Part shown: in pieces, positions 8,407 to 21,100 of the stretch | Position numbering within the stretch: position 1 is the first letter of the stretch | Layout: every line of letters starts with the position of its first letter | Position numbers and translations under genes: made by a program | NCBI GenBank assembly: GCA_900095095.1 | Contig: FMBT01000322.1 | Location: forward strand, 248,001-312,000 | Source of the DNA: Fragilariopsis cylindrus CCMP1102 | Lineage: Eukaryota; Bacillariophyta; Bacillariophyceae; Bacillariales; Bacillariaceae | Length of the DNA stretch: 64,000 bases | Reading direction: 5' to 3' | Notes under the pieces: generated by a model | The model's database searches: none | Seen by the model: the letters and a program-made list of their open reading frames with translations, nothing else | Told to the model about the DNA's origin: nothing

Positions 8407-8789
8407 CATCTACTCTAATCAGCGACGACGAGGTGTGTGTGTCGAAAAGCTGCTGACTACTGTACAGCAAAACTATATTATTCAGTACAGTATCGGCGGT
8501 GAATACTGTATGAGCCATTTTTAATCGTCGATTTACAATATATACTGTACTGTACTTCGACTCACTCGTCGCTTTGTTCACAATGCTAATGTTGAAGTTT
8601 TTTCTAAAAGGAGGCATATATGTTATAGTAGCGCATGTCAATCTTCGATTGATTCGATTCGATTCGATTCGATTCGATTCAAAAATTAAAAAAAATCTTA
8701 CACGATAATCGAATGATGAGGACTCGTCAGTCAGTCGAACGTTTCGACTCATAAAGCTGTTCCAGTTTTAAGAAAAAAATTAAATATAA
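8304..8789 (-). promoter_or_regulatory. 5' flank of the ankyrin-like gene with GT and GATTC microsatellites
   Basis: The first 45 bases upstream of the start resemble the F-box/LRR gene flank. A GT dinucleotide run lies at about 8368-8403 and a GATTC pentamer run at 8651-8680. Several TACTGTAC-type palindromes lie at 8460-8556. A long minus-strand frame crosses here (8318-8752) but reads His-Thr from the GT run and Ser-Asn-Arg-Ile from the pentamers, so it is not a gene. Confidence 0.4.
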
Positions 8790-9210
8790 TATAGACAACA
8801 ACAACGACAACTTTTTCTCATCATCATATATAGCAACAACCTCCGCGGCATGCAACACAACAAGCAACACCCACCTTCATCACAATTTTTTTTTTGGATT
8901 TGTAGAATAAGAACACCTATACAAATAGCTATAACAGACACCTGCGTTTTAATTTGTTCATTACCAGAAATACAGTCAGCACTAACTACCGTAACTACGA
9001 CTATCCATTAATTCCTGTAAAACAGCAAAACGGTAAACAGTACTACTGTACATCAACAAAAGAAGAGACACGCATCTTGCTCTGCTCCATTTGACTCGAC
9101 TTGACTCGACTTCTGTCCTGCCCTTTTTTTGCCCTTTGCTGGAATATATATCGGAATCGGAACTTAAAGAAGCAAAAATAACTAACTAACTAACTAACCT
9201 AAAAAGAATA
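8790..9210 (+). promoter_or_regulatory. Copy C: 5' flank of the intact TrmH-family gene
   Basis: This is the fullest of three copies (with 385-781 and 5290-5700) and is the only one attached to an intact coding sequence. It ends with a run of AACT repeats and CCTAAAAAGAATAATGG around the start codon, closely matching CCTAAAAAGGATCATGG in copy A. It probably includes promoter and 5' UTR; no TATA-like element can be assigned. Confidence 0.5.
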
Positions 9211-11061
9211 ATGGCTACTATTACTATTCATGCTACAACTCCTCGTGACAACAAATCACAATCCCAACAACGTAGAAGAAATAAAAAAAGAATAACGCTT
9301 TCAACAACGTCAACTTTCATTATCGCAGTAGTGCTAGTGACGACAACAACAATGATGATGGCAACAGTAATCACAAACAAACAAAATGTAGCACTACTAC
9401 AACAAATAATAAGAAACAACAGCAGCAGAAGTAAAAGCAGAAGTAGTAGAAGTAGAGTTGTGCTGCCATCTACTGCTGCTGCTATTGGTGGTACTTCTTT
9501 TTTCTTCGGCGTCGTTTCTGCTTTTCATCCTCCTGTTTCGTCATCGTCACAGATGCAGTCACAGTCACAGTCGCAACGAATTAGGAGTACCAGTACCAGT
9601 ACGACGACAACGACGACGATGGCCAAATCAATGCTGATGACGAGGACAACAACAAGAACAAGATCTCCTACTATTACAACCTTTCTTCGATCTTCTTCCT
9701 CGTCCTCCTCATCGTCTACTACTGATCCTATTTTGACAATAGCGAATTCAACACCGTCAACACCGTCAACACCGTCAACAACAATTCCACCAAATAAAAG
9801 AGCGGTATTATTAAATAAATATTTAGATCTGGTCATAGCAGTGATTCCACAATCACAATCACAACAGTCGTCGTCGACTCTGACTCTCGACGACGATGAT
9901 ATTGGTAGTAACAGTAGTGTTGCATCAAATAGTGTATCAATGGATATCATGGATGCTGCATTACGATCCTTACTTGATCCATCCAATGGATATAATATAA
10001 AATATGGTCGACCAGCATTACGTGCCTATCGAAGTTTTATCTATCCGAAACAACAGACACAAGATACTGAAACTGAACAACTTCGTCCAGAACAACTGGA
10101 TACTATACAATTAGAAGCGATAGCTAAACGTACCGCAAATCAAATTGATTTTTTAATTAAAAGACAAACCAGTCAACAATTAGAGGCAATCTATAATCAT
10201 GATTCCACAACTATAACTTCAAGTTCAGATTCAAGTGCTACTGAATATAAAAATACTAACACAAAAACATTCCCAATTATAGTGGTCTTAGATAATATAC
10301 GTGGTGCCTTTAATGTTGGGAGTATCTTTCGAACAGCAGAAGCTTGTGGTGTATTGAAAGTGATCACCTGTGGTATCACACCTCATCCCAATGGATCAGG
10401 ACAAGAAAAAGTCTTTAAATCCTCCTTAGGTGCAGAACAGTTAGTCAAGACACAACATTATACCACCACCTATGCTGCATTAAATGACATAAAGAATAAA
10501 AAGAAAAGTAATAATAATGATAATCTACCACCACCACCACTTGTAATTGCATTAGAAACAACGAATATCAGTAAATTATATACGGATATTGACTATAGAC
10601 CATATCACAATAATAGTAATAATAATAAGGATGATGATAACGACAGTGAAGATGATAATAACGATAACGATCATCAACCACAACGAGCAGCAGCTGTAGG
10701 AGCAGCAGCAGCTGTAGTAGAAGGAGCGGCGGGTAGTAGTAGTAGTAGAGGTATTGTAATAATATTAGGGAATGAGGTAACAGGTGTGGATGCAGAATTA
10801 TTATCACCATTACTATTGCAACACCAACAACAACTTGATAATGATAATGATGACAACAAAGACAAGAACGACAATGATGAGGATGGTGGTGACGACGACG
10901 ACAACAACAAAGCAACTACCTATTCAAATATCAATTCAGATGAATCATCATTAGTTGATTTAATTATTGAATTACCAACCTATGGATGTAAAAATTCATT
11001 AAATGTTGCTGCTGTTGCACCTGTTATATTATATGAAATATTACGTCAATGGAATGAATGA
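9211..11061 (+). CDS. TrmH/SpoU-family RNA 2'-O-ribose methyltransferase, probably organellar
   Basis: 616 residues, intronless. The C-terminal half has the three SPOUT class motifs: motif 1 DNIRGAFNVGSIFRTAEA (about residues 360-377), motif 2 IILGNEVTGVD (about 516) and motif 3 ELPTYGCKNSLNVAAVAPV (about 586-605). Members transfer methyl from SAM to a ribose 2'-OH of tRNA or rRNA; the target here is unknown. Two Asn/Asp-rich inserts (about residues 466-500 and 545-570) interrupt the domain and are unusual. Residues 1-70 are basic then hydrophobic. A second hydrophobic stretch with VVSAFHPPV at about residue 103 looks like the SAF/FHP cleavage site of diatom plastid signals, which suggests plastid import possibly from a downstream Met. 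The 5' end is triplicated in this window. It converges on the VPS13 gene. Confidence 0.82.
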   Translation: MATITIHATTPRDNKSQSQQRRRNKKRITLSTTSTFIIAVVLVTTTTMMMATVITNKQNVALLQQIIRNNSSRSKSRSSRSRVVLPSTAAAIGGTSFFFGVVSAFHPPVSSSSQMQSQSQSQRIRSTSTSTTTTTTMAKSMLMTRTTTRTRSPTITTFLRSSSSSSSSSTTDPILTIANSTPSTPSTPSTTIPPNKRAVLLNKYLDLVIAVIPQSQSQQSSSTLTLDDDDIGSNSSVASNSVSMDIMDAALRSLLDPSNGYNIKYGRPALRAYRSFIYPKQQTQDTETEQLRPEQLDTIQLEAIAKRTANQIDFLIKRQTSQQLEAIYNHDSTTITSSSDSSATEYKNTNTKTFPIIVVLDNIRGAFNVGSIFRTAEACGVLKVITCGITPHPNGSGQEKVFKSSLGAEQLVKTQHYTTTYAALNDIKNKKKSNNNDNLPPPPLVIALETTNISKLYTDIDYRPYHNNSNNNKDDDNDSEDDNNDNDHQPQRAAAVGAAAAVVEGAAGSSSSRGIVIILGNEVTGVDAELLSPLLLQHQQQLDNDNDDNKDKNDNDEDGGDDDDNNKATTYSNINSDESSLVDLIIELPTYGCKNSLNVAAVAPVILYEILRQWNE

Positions 11062-11510
11062 ACATGAATGAATGAACATGAATGAACATGAATGACATGA
11101 CAAAAGACATAAAATGATATGAATGACATGACATGATAGGAATGAATGATATGAATAATGTAATAAACATATTATGGAAAATAGATTAGTCGTATGTTAT
11201 AAGATATGAATATAAACAGATAATGTACCTTTTTCAAAGTTATTTACTCGTCTATCTATACATTATAGAGAGCTTGTAATACCGTAGAGATTAAAATGTG
11301 AAATTTGATATTTGAGTTATATACATGGTTAGCAGCAGATAGTGCAGTGTTGGCGAAGCTAAGGGTTATCTGTTAGTCGAGACCAAGTTGTCAATGTAAT
11401 GTGAAATGTACTGGACATATGTTAGTGTAGTGCGACTTTGGTTGCTTTTGTCGATTGGACTTAGACGACAATCATTTGCAAATGATTTTCTTATAAGCCC
11501 TCACTTAACT
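11062..11510. other. Intergenic between convergent genes
   Basis: Begins with a run of GAATGA/ACATGA-type short repeats (about 11055-11150) right after the methyltransferase stop. No gene or RNA gene is seen in the rest. Confidence 0.4.
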
Positions 11511-11760
11511 TGAAGATAGTATGTGTGTATTGAACATCGTTAACAAGAAAAAATGGGGCGATAAAATTTTCCAAAATTCGCCGCTCACTTTTTGAATACG
11601 AATATGCCCTCTATTGAAGATAGAAGGATGTGTATTGGACATCGCTAACAGGAAAAAAATGAGGCGATAAAATTATCCCCAATTCGCCGCTCACTTTTTG
11701 AATACGAATATGCCCTCAATTGAAGATAGCAGGATGTGTGTAATGGACATCGTTAACAAG
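11511..11760. repeat. Tandem repeat, about 105-base unit, roughly 2.4 copies
   Basis: Units begin with TGAAGATAG at about 11511, 11615 and 11721. Each continues with GGATGTGTATTGGACATCG, TAACA-GAAAAAA, GGCGATAAAATT, AATTCGCCGCTCACTTTTTG and AATACGAATATGCCCTC. The second unit is nearly complete; the third is partial. It lies in the 3' intergenic space of two convergent genes. No coding sense. Confidence 0.8.
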
Positions 11761-12103
11761 ATAGGTCCTACGTATTTGCAAACCTTATCGAAATGAATTC
11801 GAAGAAAGGATGCAACTGTATAACTTTTAGAGGAAATACGATACAATATCATGGTAGGTGAGGTGTTGATAATGTCCTGAATAAAAAAAAGTCTAGTAAA
11901 AGCGTACATATAATATGTGTGTTTAATTTACTTTTACTAATACAGTACATAGTTTATCTTCTCTGTGAATTTTTACTTTTACATCACACATTGTTGTTCA
12001 ATCTTTTTAATATATGCAGTACAATTTACTAAAAATTTTGTTCGATGACAGCCATTCGCGTACCGTACCGTACCTTCCTTCATGCAGCGGTTCATTATCG
12101 ATA

Positions 12104-15100
12104 TCATTCATGAATGTTGTCATCATTATCATCATCGTCATCGTCATTATCTTCGTTCCGGGTATCAGCACTGCCATTATTCCCACGACGGGGTTGTGGT
12201 GGTTGCCTTCTGTTATTCCTTGGCCGAAATAATCCTTTGATCGGATTAGTAGCGGTCCCAAATAAGCGAGTATTCACTGGTGGAGGCCGTCGACGACTGT
12301 CGTTGTCATTATTATTGACCGAACCCTCAGTATTACCCCTAGTTGCATACGCATGTTGCCTGCGATCCGCAAGTTGGTCACGAAGCATACTAATTTCTTG
12401 TCGTAACGCTTCGTCATCTTTAGCTCGTTGTTCTATCTGACCACGTATTACAACCAATTCTTGTTTTAATGTATCAGCAATTTCATGAACGGATGCAGCA
12501 GAATTATTAATGCTCATCGCTGAATGTTGCGAATCCGACGACGATACCCGTGTCACCGCTACGGCGGCTGCTGCATCACGTTGTGCCTGGGCTGCATTCA
12601 ATAAAACAAGTTGTTCCATTACACCCTCTAGGCGATCGATTCTTGAATCGACGTTGGTTCGCTTATCATCCAACGTCGATAATCCTGCAGTTGGTGCTGT
12701 ATCTGTAGCGTATAATGAAACTAGAGGGGGTGGGTGTTGCTGTTGCTGCAGCTGCTGTTGATGATCGTGATCAAATATTTCCACTTGACCGTTATCGTCC
12801 ATCCTTCCATTAATTGGTGCATGGAAATCATGCACTAGCATATTGTAATCACAGTCTCGATCAATATCTTCTTCGGCATCATCGCCATCGTCATTGCCAT
12901 TTGTTGCTTGATTGGTGGTATTATTAGGTTCCATGTTCCCCCCCTCACTAGATTGTATAGAATCCACGGTAGAGCGAAATATGGCATCATTGTCATCAAT
13001 CCAATTATCATTCGATTCACGTGTGTTGATTGATGCCGCTGACATATTCCTTCTACTATAAGATTGGCTTTCTCCTTCACTACTACTCATAGTATGCTTT
13101 GATGCATCAACAGCTTCAAAAGAATTTGCATTTAAACCATCCTCACTTGGTGCCATAAGATTTCCCGCAGAAAAATTATGAGGATCCGAACTTTCTTTGT
13201 CAATATTAGATTCAGAACCATCTATTCGTGGAACTAACATTCCAGCAGAAACAACTTGAATGCTGTTAGCACTATTAGAGCCATCATATTCAAATCCCGT
13301 AAATACTTCAAGCATAGGAGAATTTTCATAACACGGGTACATGTCAGCATCGTCGTGATCAGAATGTTGTTCATCCTGTCGAGGCACAGCCATTGCTTTA
13401 GCACGAGCTTCGATCAACCAATCGGGTCCACCGAGATTCATCGATGCCTTTCTATCATTCGAATAATCCCAGTCTCGACGAATTTTTGCCAATGCTCGTT
13501 CCTTTCTACTAGATGACGACAGACCGCTAATACGGTGAACGAGATTATGTTCCATCCAATGTAGGTTTTCGAGAGATGCGATTACTTTTGTATTTGAAAG
13601 TTGAGCCGCCCTACCATCTGGTAGACCTGATTCAAAATTGTATATATTAAATGTCGTCGTTCCGTTGGTATTATTGAATGTATTATTCTGAGCATAAATT
13701 CGATCCGAAATTACTGCATCGTAATCACCAACAATACAGGATAGCACATTGTGTAACCGAGTGAGCTGCTGTCGATGCTGATATTCCGCAAGGACCGTAA
13801 ACCATTCAAGTGTTTTATTTCCCTTCGTTGTTACTCCAGTTGTAACAGAATCGGTAAGTTGCTTCGCCACGGAGGAGTTAGAATCCAGCTGTAGGAAATT
13901 TGATCCAAGATCATCACCACTCTCATCTAGTTCCTCGTCGCCCTCATTCAACGATTTTGATTGAGGAAAAAATCCTGATGACGGGTTTACAATTCTTGGA
14001 GTATCTTCCGACTTCAATCTACTTTCTCTTCTTAAATTTTTTGATGTTGGGACATTCTCCTCACATTTTGTAATAGTAAATGCAACTCCATTGTGACCAT
14101 GGACTGACACTCTAGACGAAATGGTGCGACCCTGAATGTTAAGCTGTTTTTGAGAGGAAGCGGTGTCAGCACTCGATATATCGACCTCCCATCCAAATGT
14201 GGGTGCAATAGCATTATTACTATCACGTTTTATTTTAATCAGAACGACACGAATTGATGTTGCAATAGCATATGTTTCAACTCCAGGTTCCATTGAAAGA
14301 ACTTCGGTATAGATGTGCAGCTCTCGTCGTTTGTCTAAACGCCGCTTTAATTTTGTTTTCGGTGGGAACATACCCAGCAAATAAATACTTCGCGCGGAAA
14401 TGTCATCAAATGGTCTTAAAATTTTCATCAAACCAAAGACGTAAGGAAGGCGTAATTTTTGTACCTGCTGATATCTTCGTTCGAGAAAATTCACGCTCTT
14501 GGCAATATCATGTACACTCTGGGCTCCATGTGTTAAGGCGTCGAACACACCCACAACAGGTTTTGTAATTAGACCTGTGTGCGAACGATTATAGAACGGA
14601 CACAAGAAAAAGGTGTGAGCGACTACAGAAAGATTTAGAACAAAAACAATGAACAAATACAACACATTCCTTACCCGCCACACCAACTCCAGTTCCTATG
14701 AGAAAACCTTTCGTTCCACCTTTGCGAGCACCTCTATACGGCGACATTACAACTCCAGATACACCGAGGGAGATTCCAAGAACAACATCAGTGATAGGGC
14801 GTAATAACATTTCATCTGCATTTTGTATTCCTCGACGCTTAAATACTCGTTCCAAATTCGTTGCTTCATTTACTATTCGTTCTCTGTGCCATTGTCTATA
14901 CTCTGAATCCAGCGAGAAAAATGCCATAGCTACATAATGATAAGAAGAAGAATAAAAAACAAGGAATGAGATGAAATCAAATCACAAAACACGAGCTCAA
15001 ACAGCACATAATTCTTTGAACTTACCCTGACCAGCCTGTGAGAAAAGTCGAGCTGTAAATCCAAAAAAGCCGCTGGTAGAATGAGAAAACAACGACACTG

Positions 15101-18100
15101 TTCCTTTACCAACTCCGATTCCAACTTGTTTCACATCAGTGGGATTTTTAATAAACGCTGCTGTCGGTGCCGAAACTAGGTCTTTCACTCCCGACATAAA
15201 ACTGCTGAGTAATATTGTTGGATTTCCAACGAAATCTAAAGATCCAATTATTTTGTAAACTTGTTTCAACGTTTCGTTCGTGTAGTAATCTTTCAAGTTT
15301 GATATGATCTCGACAGGACTTTCAAACACATGCTGTACGAGTTTGCCTTGGAGTCTGATGGGAGCATCAGAAACACTCGGAAAGACCGCTGCTATAATAC
15401 CTGGTAGGTTATGTGCACCTGAGGTTTCCAATGTATTGTCATCATCTGTCAGCTGACTCCATTGTAAGTAAACTTCTGACAGATCAGTATTTTTGGTGTC
15501 AGATAGTGTCAGATGTTTGTATTCGCCATGTAAATCTTGGATAGTATTCATATTAATGTTGTCATTCGAGGATGATTCACTAACTCGTTTACCTTTCACA
15601 TAAGAAAGATTGATCTTCACAAGGCCTAAGATCAATTGTTCCACGTACACCTTTTTCTTCTTTGCACTTCGATCACCTGCCGATTGAATAATCGAAAATA
15701 AGGAAGCAACAGCGACAGATTCATCGACTTCAACAGCAGTGAAAATATTTTCGTTCCGAGAAACAACATCAGCGTGTTGTTGCCCTCTTACAGCACGTTT
15801 CTTCAACTTTTTTCGTCTCATTACTGCGACAAAGAAATCCCAAAGCTCATACACACGTGGCTCTTCCACAGTCAAATCCATTTCTTGAAATAGAACACCG
15901 ATGTATTCATATGATACAATATTGCTTTTGGTCCATAAATTGTTCTTCAAAGCAAGAAATTGAAGTGTAGGTTGCTGATATTCGGATGGTGTGGGAGCGA
16001 ATACAACAGGTTCACGACTATCGTCCTGTTGTTGATCCATTTGGATCCATCCTATAACCAGTCCAACTCGGGTTTTTGTTTTCGTGACTGCGTATTTTAC
16101 ATCAATCTCAAGCATTGTCAAATTCAAAAGTTCCTTTGCCCGTACAGTATCAATGAGTGCAACCGATATCATGCTAATATCTGCATCAAAGTAACTCTGA
16201 ATTGAAGCAGGGATGCGTGTAATTCGCGATATTGCGGACGATTCCCTCCTACATTGAGCTCGGATACCTTGTTCCGCATCCACAGCTTCTTCAGATTCGT
16301 CGTTGTTTTCGTTCTGATTTTGATCGTCGGGCCTAAAAATGTATGAAAATCGAGTGGAATAAAAGGCAAAACAAAATTAGATGATGATGTCGCATCGTAT
16401 CGTTTGATTGAACCCATCTTATTCAATACGTACCACCATATCAACGACAATTGAATACAAGGAGAAAAATAATTACTAAACATATGGTCTCGCAATTGTT
16501 CGTGTTCTTGAGGCCGCCCACTTAGTCCCATATCTCCCGCAACGGGCACTGTTAAATTACTTTCCGTCAGAGGAAACCAACGAGTATACATAGGGATATC
16601 ATTTAGAAAACTATGTGCAGGCATCTCCATATCCTGCGCGGCATCAATACAGGTAGCAATTGCTGTTCCAATAGGTATATTTACAACTCCGAGTTCAACT
16701 TGTTTTTTGTACCTTTCAGCAACAACCGAGAGTCGTATTGAACCACCTGTTTGCTGCGGCTCAACGTGCAAATGTAAGTCGTTATCTGAAAATTCGAAAC
16801 CTACTGCTGCCGCCGCTGCAGCTGGACCCAACACAGCGGAGGTCCGTCGTCTATTGGCTTTTGAAGTATTCGCAGAGTTAGTAGAGAGCCATTTAGGCGA
16901 AACTTTGGCATCAACAGTTTCGCTGACTTGGATTTCTGAACCATGTGAAATTTTCACAAACATACCCGTGTAGGAATCTGGAAGATTCATTGCGGCAATC
17001 GGTCGTAAGGTGAGCCATCTAAAAGAGCGAAGTATATGACATAGGCGAGTGGGTGAGGTATCAAGTAGAAAATAATTGACGAATGATCGATACAGTTAAT
17101 TATTAAAGGAATACGCACCCTCCTAGATTCAGTACACATCCCAGTATGCGATTGGAAGAACGATCAAATGATGTTCTTGATATTTGCATTGTTTCAATTC
17201 GATACTTTGATCGTTCGATGGTTACACGAGCAGCAGTTTTGGGAACTTGTAACTTTTGTGAAATACAATGTTTGCTAGTACCCATCAGCGGCCGTTCTTC
17301 TGTACCATCAGGGATGGTAGTCTTATCGTTAAGTCGTACAGAGAATAATCCATCGATAATCACAACATCAAGTTCAGGGTCCCATAGAATAGCTGATGCG
17401 GCCTGCCAGTTCTTAAAATATCGTATCGAAGAGGAAGTACCAACAAAAAGCTTTCTTGAGTAGAGTAATTCCGATTTCTCTTCCACAAGAGAATTTCCAA
17501 ACAGTAAACGTCGAAAATGATTTGGAAGATGATCTTCGTGAAAGTATTGACCGAGCTCGTGGAAAACGAAACCCAACCTCATGAGTCGAGCAATGTCGTT
17601 TTTCTTCCTTGCCTGTTCTTGAGCATCACTATTGCTAGACATATCTGAATCGGATAATCCATGTCTTTCAAATAAAGAAGAAAGCTGATGACTACTTTGA
17701 TCCACTACCTCTAAAAACGAAAGATCGTCTACCTCCAACGAAAGCTTGCGATGTGATCTATGTTGGCTGGAACTCAATTCCAAGCCCCCTCGTCTACTAG
17801 AACGTACTCGAGCAAAGTGGTCTCCAAGCGATTGAGTCCTATCACGAGTAGCTGGTGATACAGAAGGCTTCCAATCTGTTGATTCGTTTTCTTTCGAATT
17901 CGAAGAACTCGACGCTTTCCTCAAATATCGTCCTGCTTTCGCTACACCAGCTGAATCATCAAGAATCGCACCATCAATTCCGTTTCCCTTTAATTCCAAT
18001 TGTCGCTTCCGTTTGCTCTCTACAGTTTGATCATTTAGTGCACGTAACGATTGCTTTCGTGAAAATTTTAGGGTATCCCTCAATTGTAAGAAGTTATTGT

Positions 18101-21100
18101 TTAAAGAACTGTTTGTGTCTGTTGCATCTGACTTCCTACTTTGTTTTTTTGGGGTCTTCCTCGCGATTAGTTGAATCCTCTCACGCTTCATTGCAGCATC
18201 TGTTTTTACCTTAGCCTTCTTTTGTAGCTTCGCAAGTTTAGTGATGCGTCCTCCTGGAAGTCTATCCATAGCTTCTCGTTTCCTCTCAAAAGATTCTTCT
18301 GCGTATTTAAGCTGGTTTAGCATTCCTTTCTCTGTCTGGGTGAGTGATAATAATCTACGTTGACTTAAAAGAGTGTAGTAATCGATCATGGCATCCTAAA
18401 ATATTGGGGATCGAAGGGAATGAACGAATGCATGAATGCATGAATGAATGAATAGACAAGAAATACATACAGAAATATATGTGAGTGTAATTTTTCAACG
18501 CAATCGTGGATCGCAACGTGTACATCGATGATACGTGATCAAGACGTAGACTGCAGCGTGAACGACTTATGGCACAAATCAGTAAAAAAATGCAGTCGCA
18601 CATTACATCGATCATAGACATATTCATTCATTGGTATTTTTACTCACCACTGTATAAATCCATTGCGCACGAAGTTTAACTGGTAGACGTGGACGACGAG
18701 GATTGTATGGGAAACAAATGGAAGAGAAGGGTGTGTGAGAGAGAAAGCGGGAGAGAGACGGAGAAATTAGACTTGACTCGGATCGAATGGCATACAGTGT
18801 ATCATGTTTATACACGTTCGCACATATTACATGCATATTACTATTATAATAATACGTACCAGATCCTCTGCCAAAGTCGGAAACGGTATTCACTGAGACG
18901 TCCGTGTGTTTTCCAACAAGCGGCCCTATATTCATTATCATTGTTTGTTATCATCATTGATCGATTAAGATTATGGATTATAGTTTTCACAAAAGATAAG
19001 ATCAATTAGATTTTGGACCGAATTCATAGCAGGTAGACACAACAGTATCACACGTCATAAATTGCTCTTTTCGTGAGTAACAACAAACGGCATAGATAAT
19101 AGTTACACTTACACCAACCAACCAATTCCCTTTGGTTTCTAACACTAGCAAAATGCATAGATGCTTGACCGAGCACTGGGTGTTGCCCGCTAAATCACAA
19201 AGAGAAATTTCGATACGAAAATATTTATATTGTCGGTGAGATTAGTATTAAGGAGTAGTAATTTATAGAATGAATGATAGAAGCAGTACTTACACGTTAC
19301 GGAAGTCGCGAACTATTATTTGGATACTATGCCCTAGAAAAAGAATAAATAGATGGAAGCATAGAAGCGAAATAAGCATGATGTGAGAAAGATGGGTTGA
19401 AAATAAAAGATGGAATCATAATCAAACACATCTAACGAAAAAGACACAAATCGAAGATAAAATAAAAACATACCTCTAGTGACCTCAATTGCTTCTTCTG
19501 GAACATCGAAAACAAAATATTGATCATTCCATCGTGGTCTTAAACTTTTTTCTACAAAATAGGTTTTTCGTTTGTTCTTCCTCTTCTGTAGAAAATTCTT
19601 CCGTGATCTAGATCGTCCTTTTAGAAATACTTCGCAATAAGGACTTGGAGAACCAACGAAATGTAATGAGCTAAGTCCAACAGCCTCTAAGACTTGTACG
19701 ACTAGCTGAAACCGCTTTGAAATATTTCCCTCTGGAAAATCGTCTACCAGTTCTCTTATCTCATCTTCGATTGCATTCGATCGTTCCTCTTCAGCGGCTT
19801 GACCATTAGAGGCGGAACCCATGGGTTCTTCCTCAATTGGTTGTGTCAACACATGTTTTAGATTTTGCAATGCCCCGCATCTTTCTTCTTCATTCAATAT
19901 TTGCTTCTGCAGACTTTCAATGTTTTGATTCATCATCTTTCTATCGTCGCTTTCTCCAGTAAATTCGGTGATAATCAGAAGTCGTGTACCACCATCAGTA
20001 TCTACCTCGCAGTGCAGATATTTCATTTTCTCGTTAAGTGCTTCCAAAAATGATGGAACTGGAAGTAAGCTCTTAAATCCAATTTCCTCCAGACGGACTG
20101 TTGTAGGGAGTCCAAAACCACCTCGCTCTTCGTTGTCGACATACTGATAAGCTAAGATTTGCCTTAATCTATCTGCTCGTACGGCATTCGCACTTTTATC
20201 TTCTGGCACCATTTGAATACTACTTTCCTCGTTGGTAAGATCTGATTCACTAGTCGACAACTCATCATTATTCACCTCTTTAGGAGTTTCGTGCCGGTCA
20301 ACAGCAATGCGAACTGTAAGCTTCTTTGACTTCATTGGTTCCTCCCAAGTATACGACGTGGATTCTCCTGGCATGAGGATATTCCAATCGTGATCCTCGC
20401 AGTTTCGTTGACGAAAGAAAAGGAAATACTTTGAAGATCTATTTTGGATTTTGTATGGTGGGTTTTCTTTATCATCACCACGAATAATTACAAACATTGT
20501 GTTGTGAAGTGCTTTTGTCTCAACAGTCAATGCGTCAATCGGTTCGAGATTCGAATCTTCATTTTGTTTTTCTGCGTGTTGCGAAGCTTGAAGGAATGAA
20601 CTTTTTGTTTTGATAGCTTTGATCCGCAGCTTCCTTAGTCGTTCTTCTTGCGTACGAAATGTAAGTGTGAGATGAACAGGTTCGATGTCTTCCTCGCCAG
20701 ATTCTGTAGCAGTCGATTGCTTCCTTTTAGGAACCAAGGAAAGACGTCTCAGTACACGTTGTGGATTACTCAATTCGCCGCCAGTCTCCTTTTGTTCTAT
20801 TCTCTCTCGATAAGCACGGAATTCTGACAACACGTCCTTAATCGTCTTCATTGCCTCGTGAAAAGTCATCTTCAATACCGAAATGCCATTAATACGCAAA
20901 AGCTCATCTCCTATATGAATGTCCGTATGATTGAATGCATACTTTCCACGTTTTGTTCCTTTCACAAGGATTTTTCGATCTCCTTCGCTAATCCATTCCG
21001 TTTCGAAATATGCACCAAGTTCACCGTCCCAATCGATAATACCATCATCGGCAGGTGGGGGAAGTGTGATTTTGTATTTTGGGGCAGCTCGTGTGGATAC

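Noticed and set aside
8318-8752. 144-residue minus-strand frame upstream of the ankyrin-like gene
   Set aside because: Composed of His-Thr from the GT run and Ser-Asn-Arg-Ile from GATTC pentamers; it is 5' flank, not coding.
1-9500. A defence-type or selfish gene system formed by the F-box, ankyrin-like and methyltransferase genes
   Set aside because: The clustering is explained by tandem duplication of shared flanks; the methyltransferase is a normal RNA-modification family and nothing links the products functionally.
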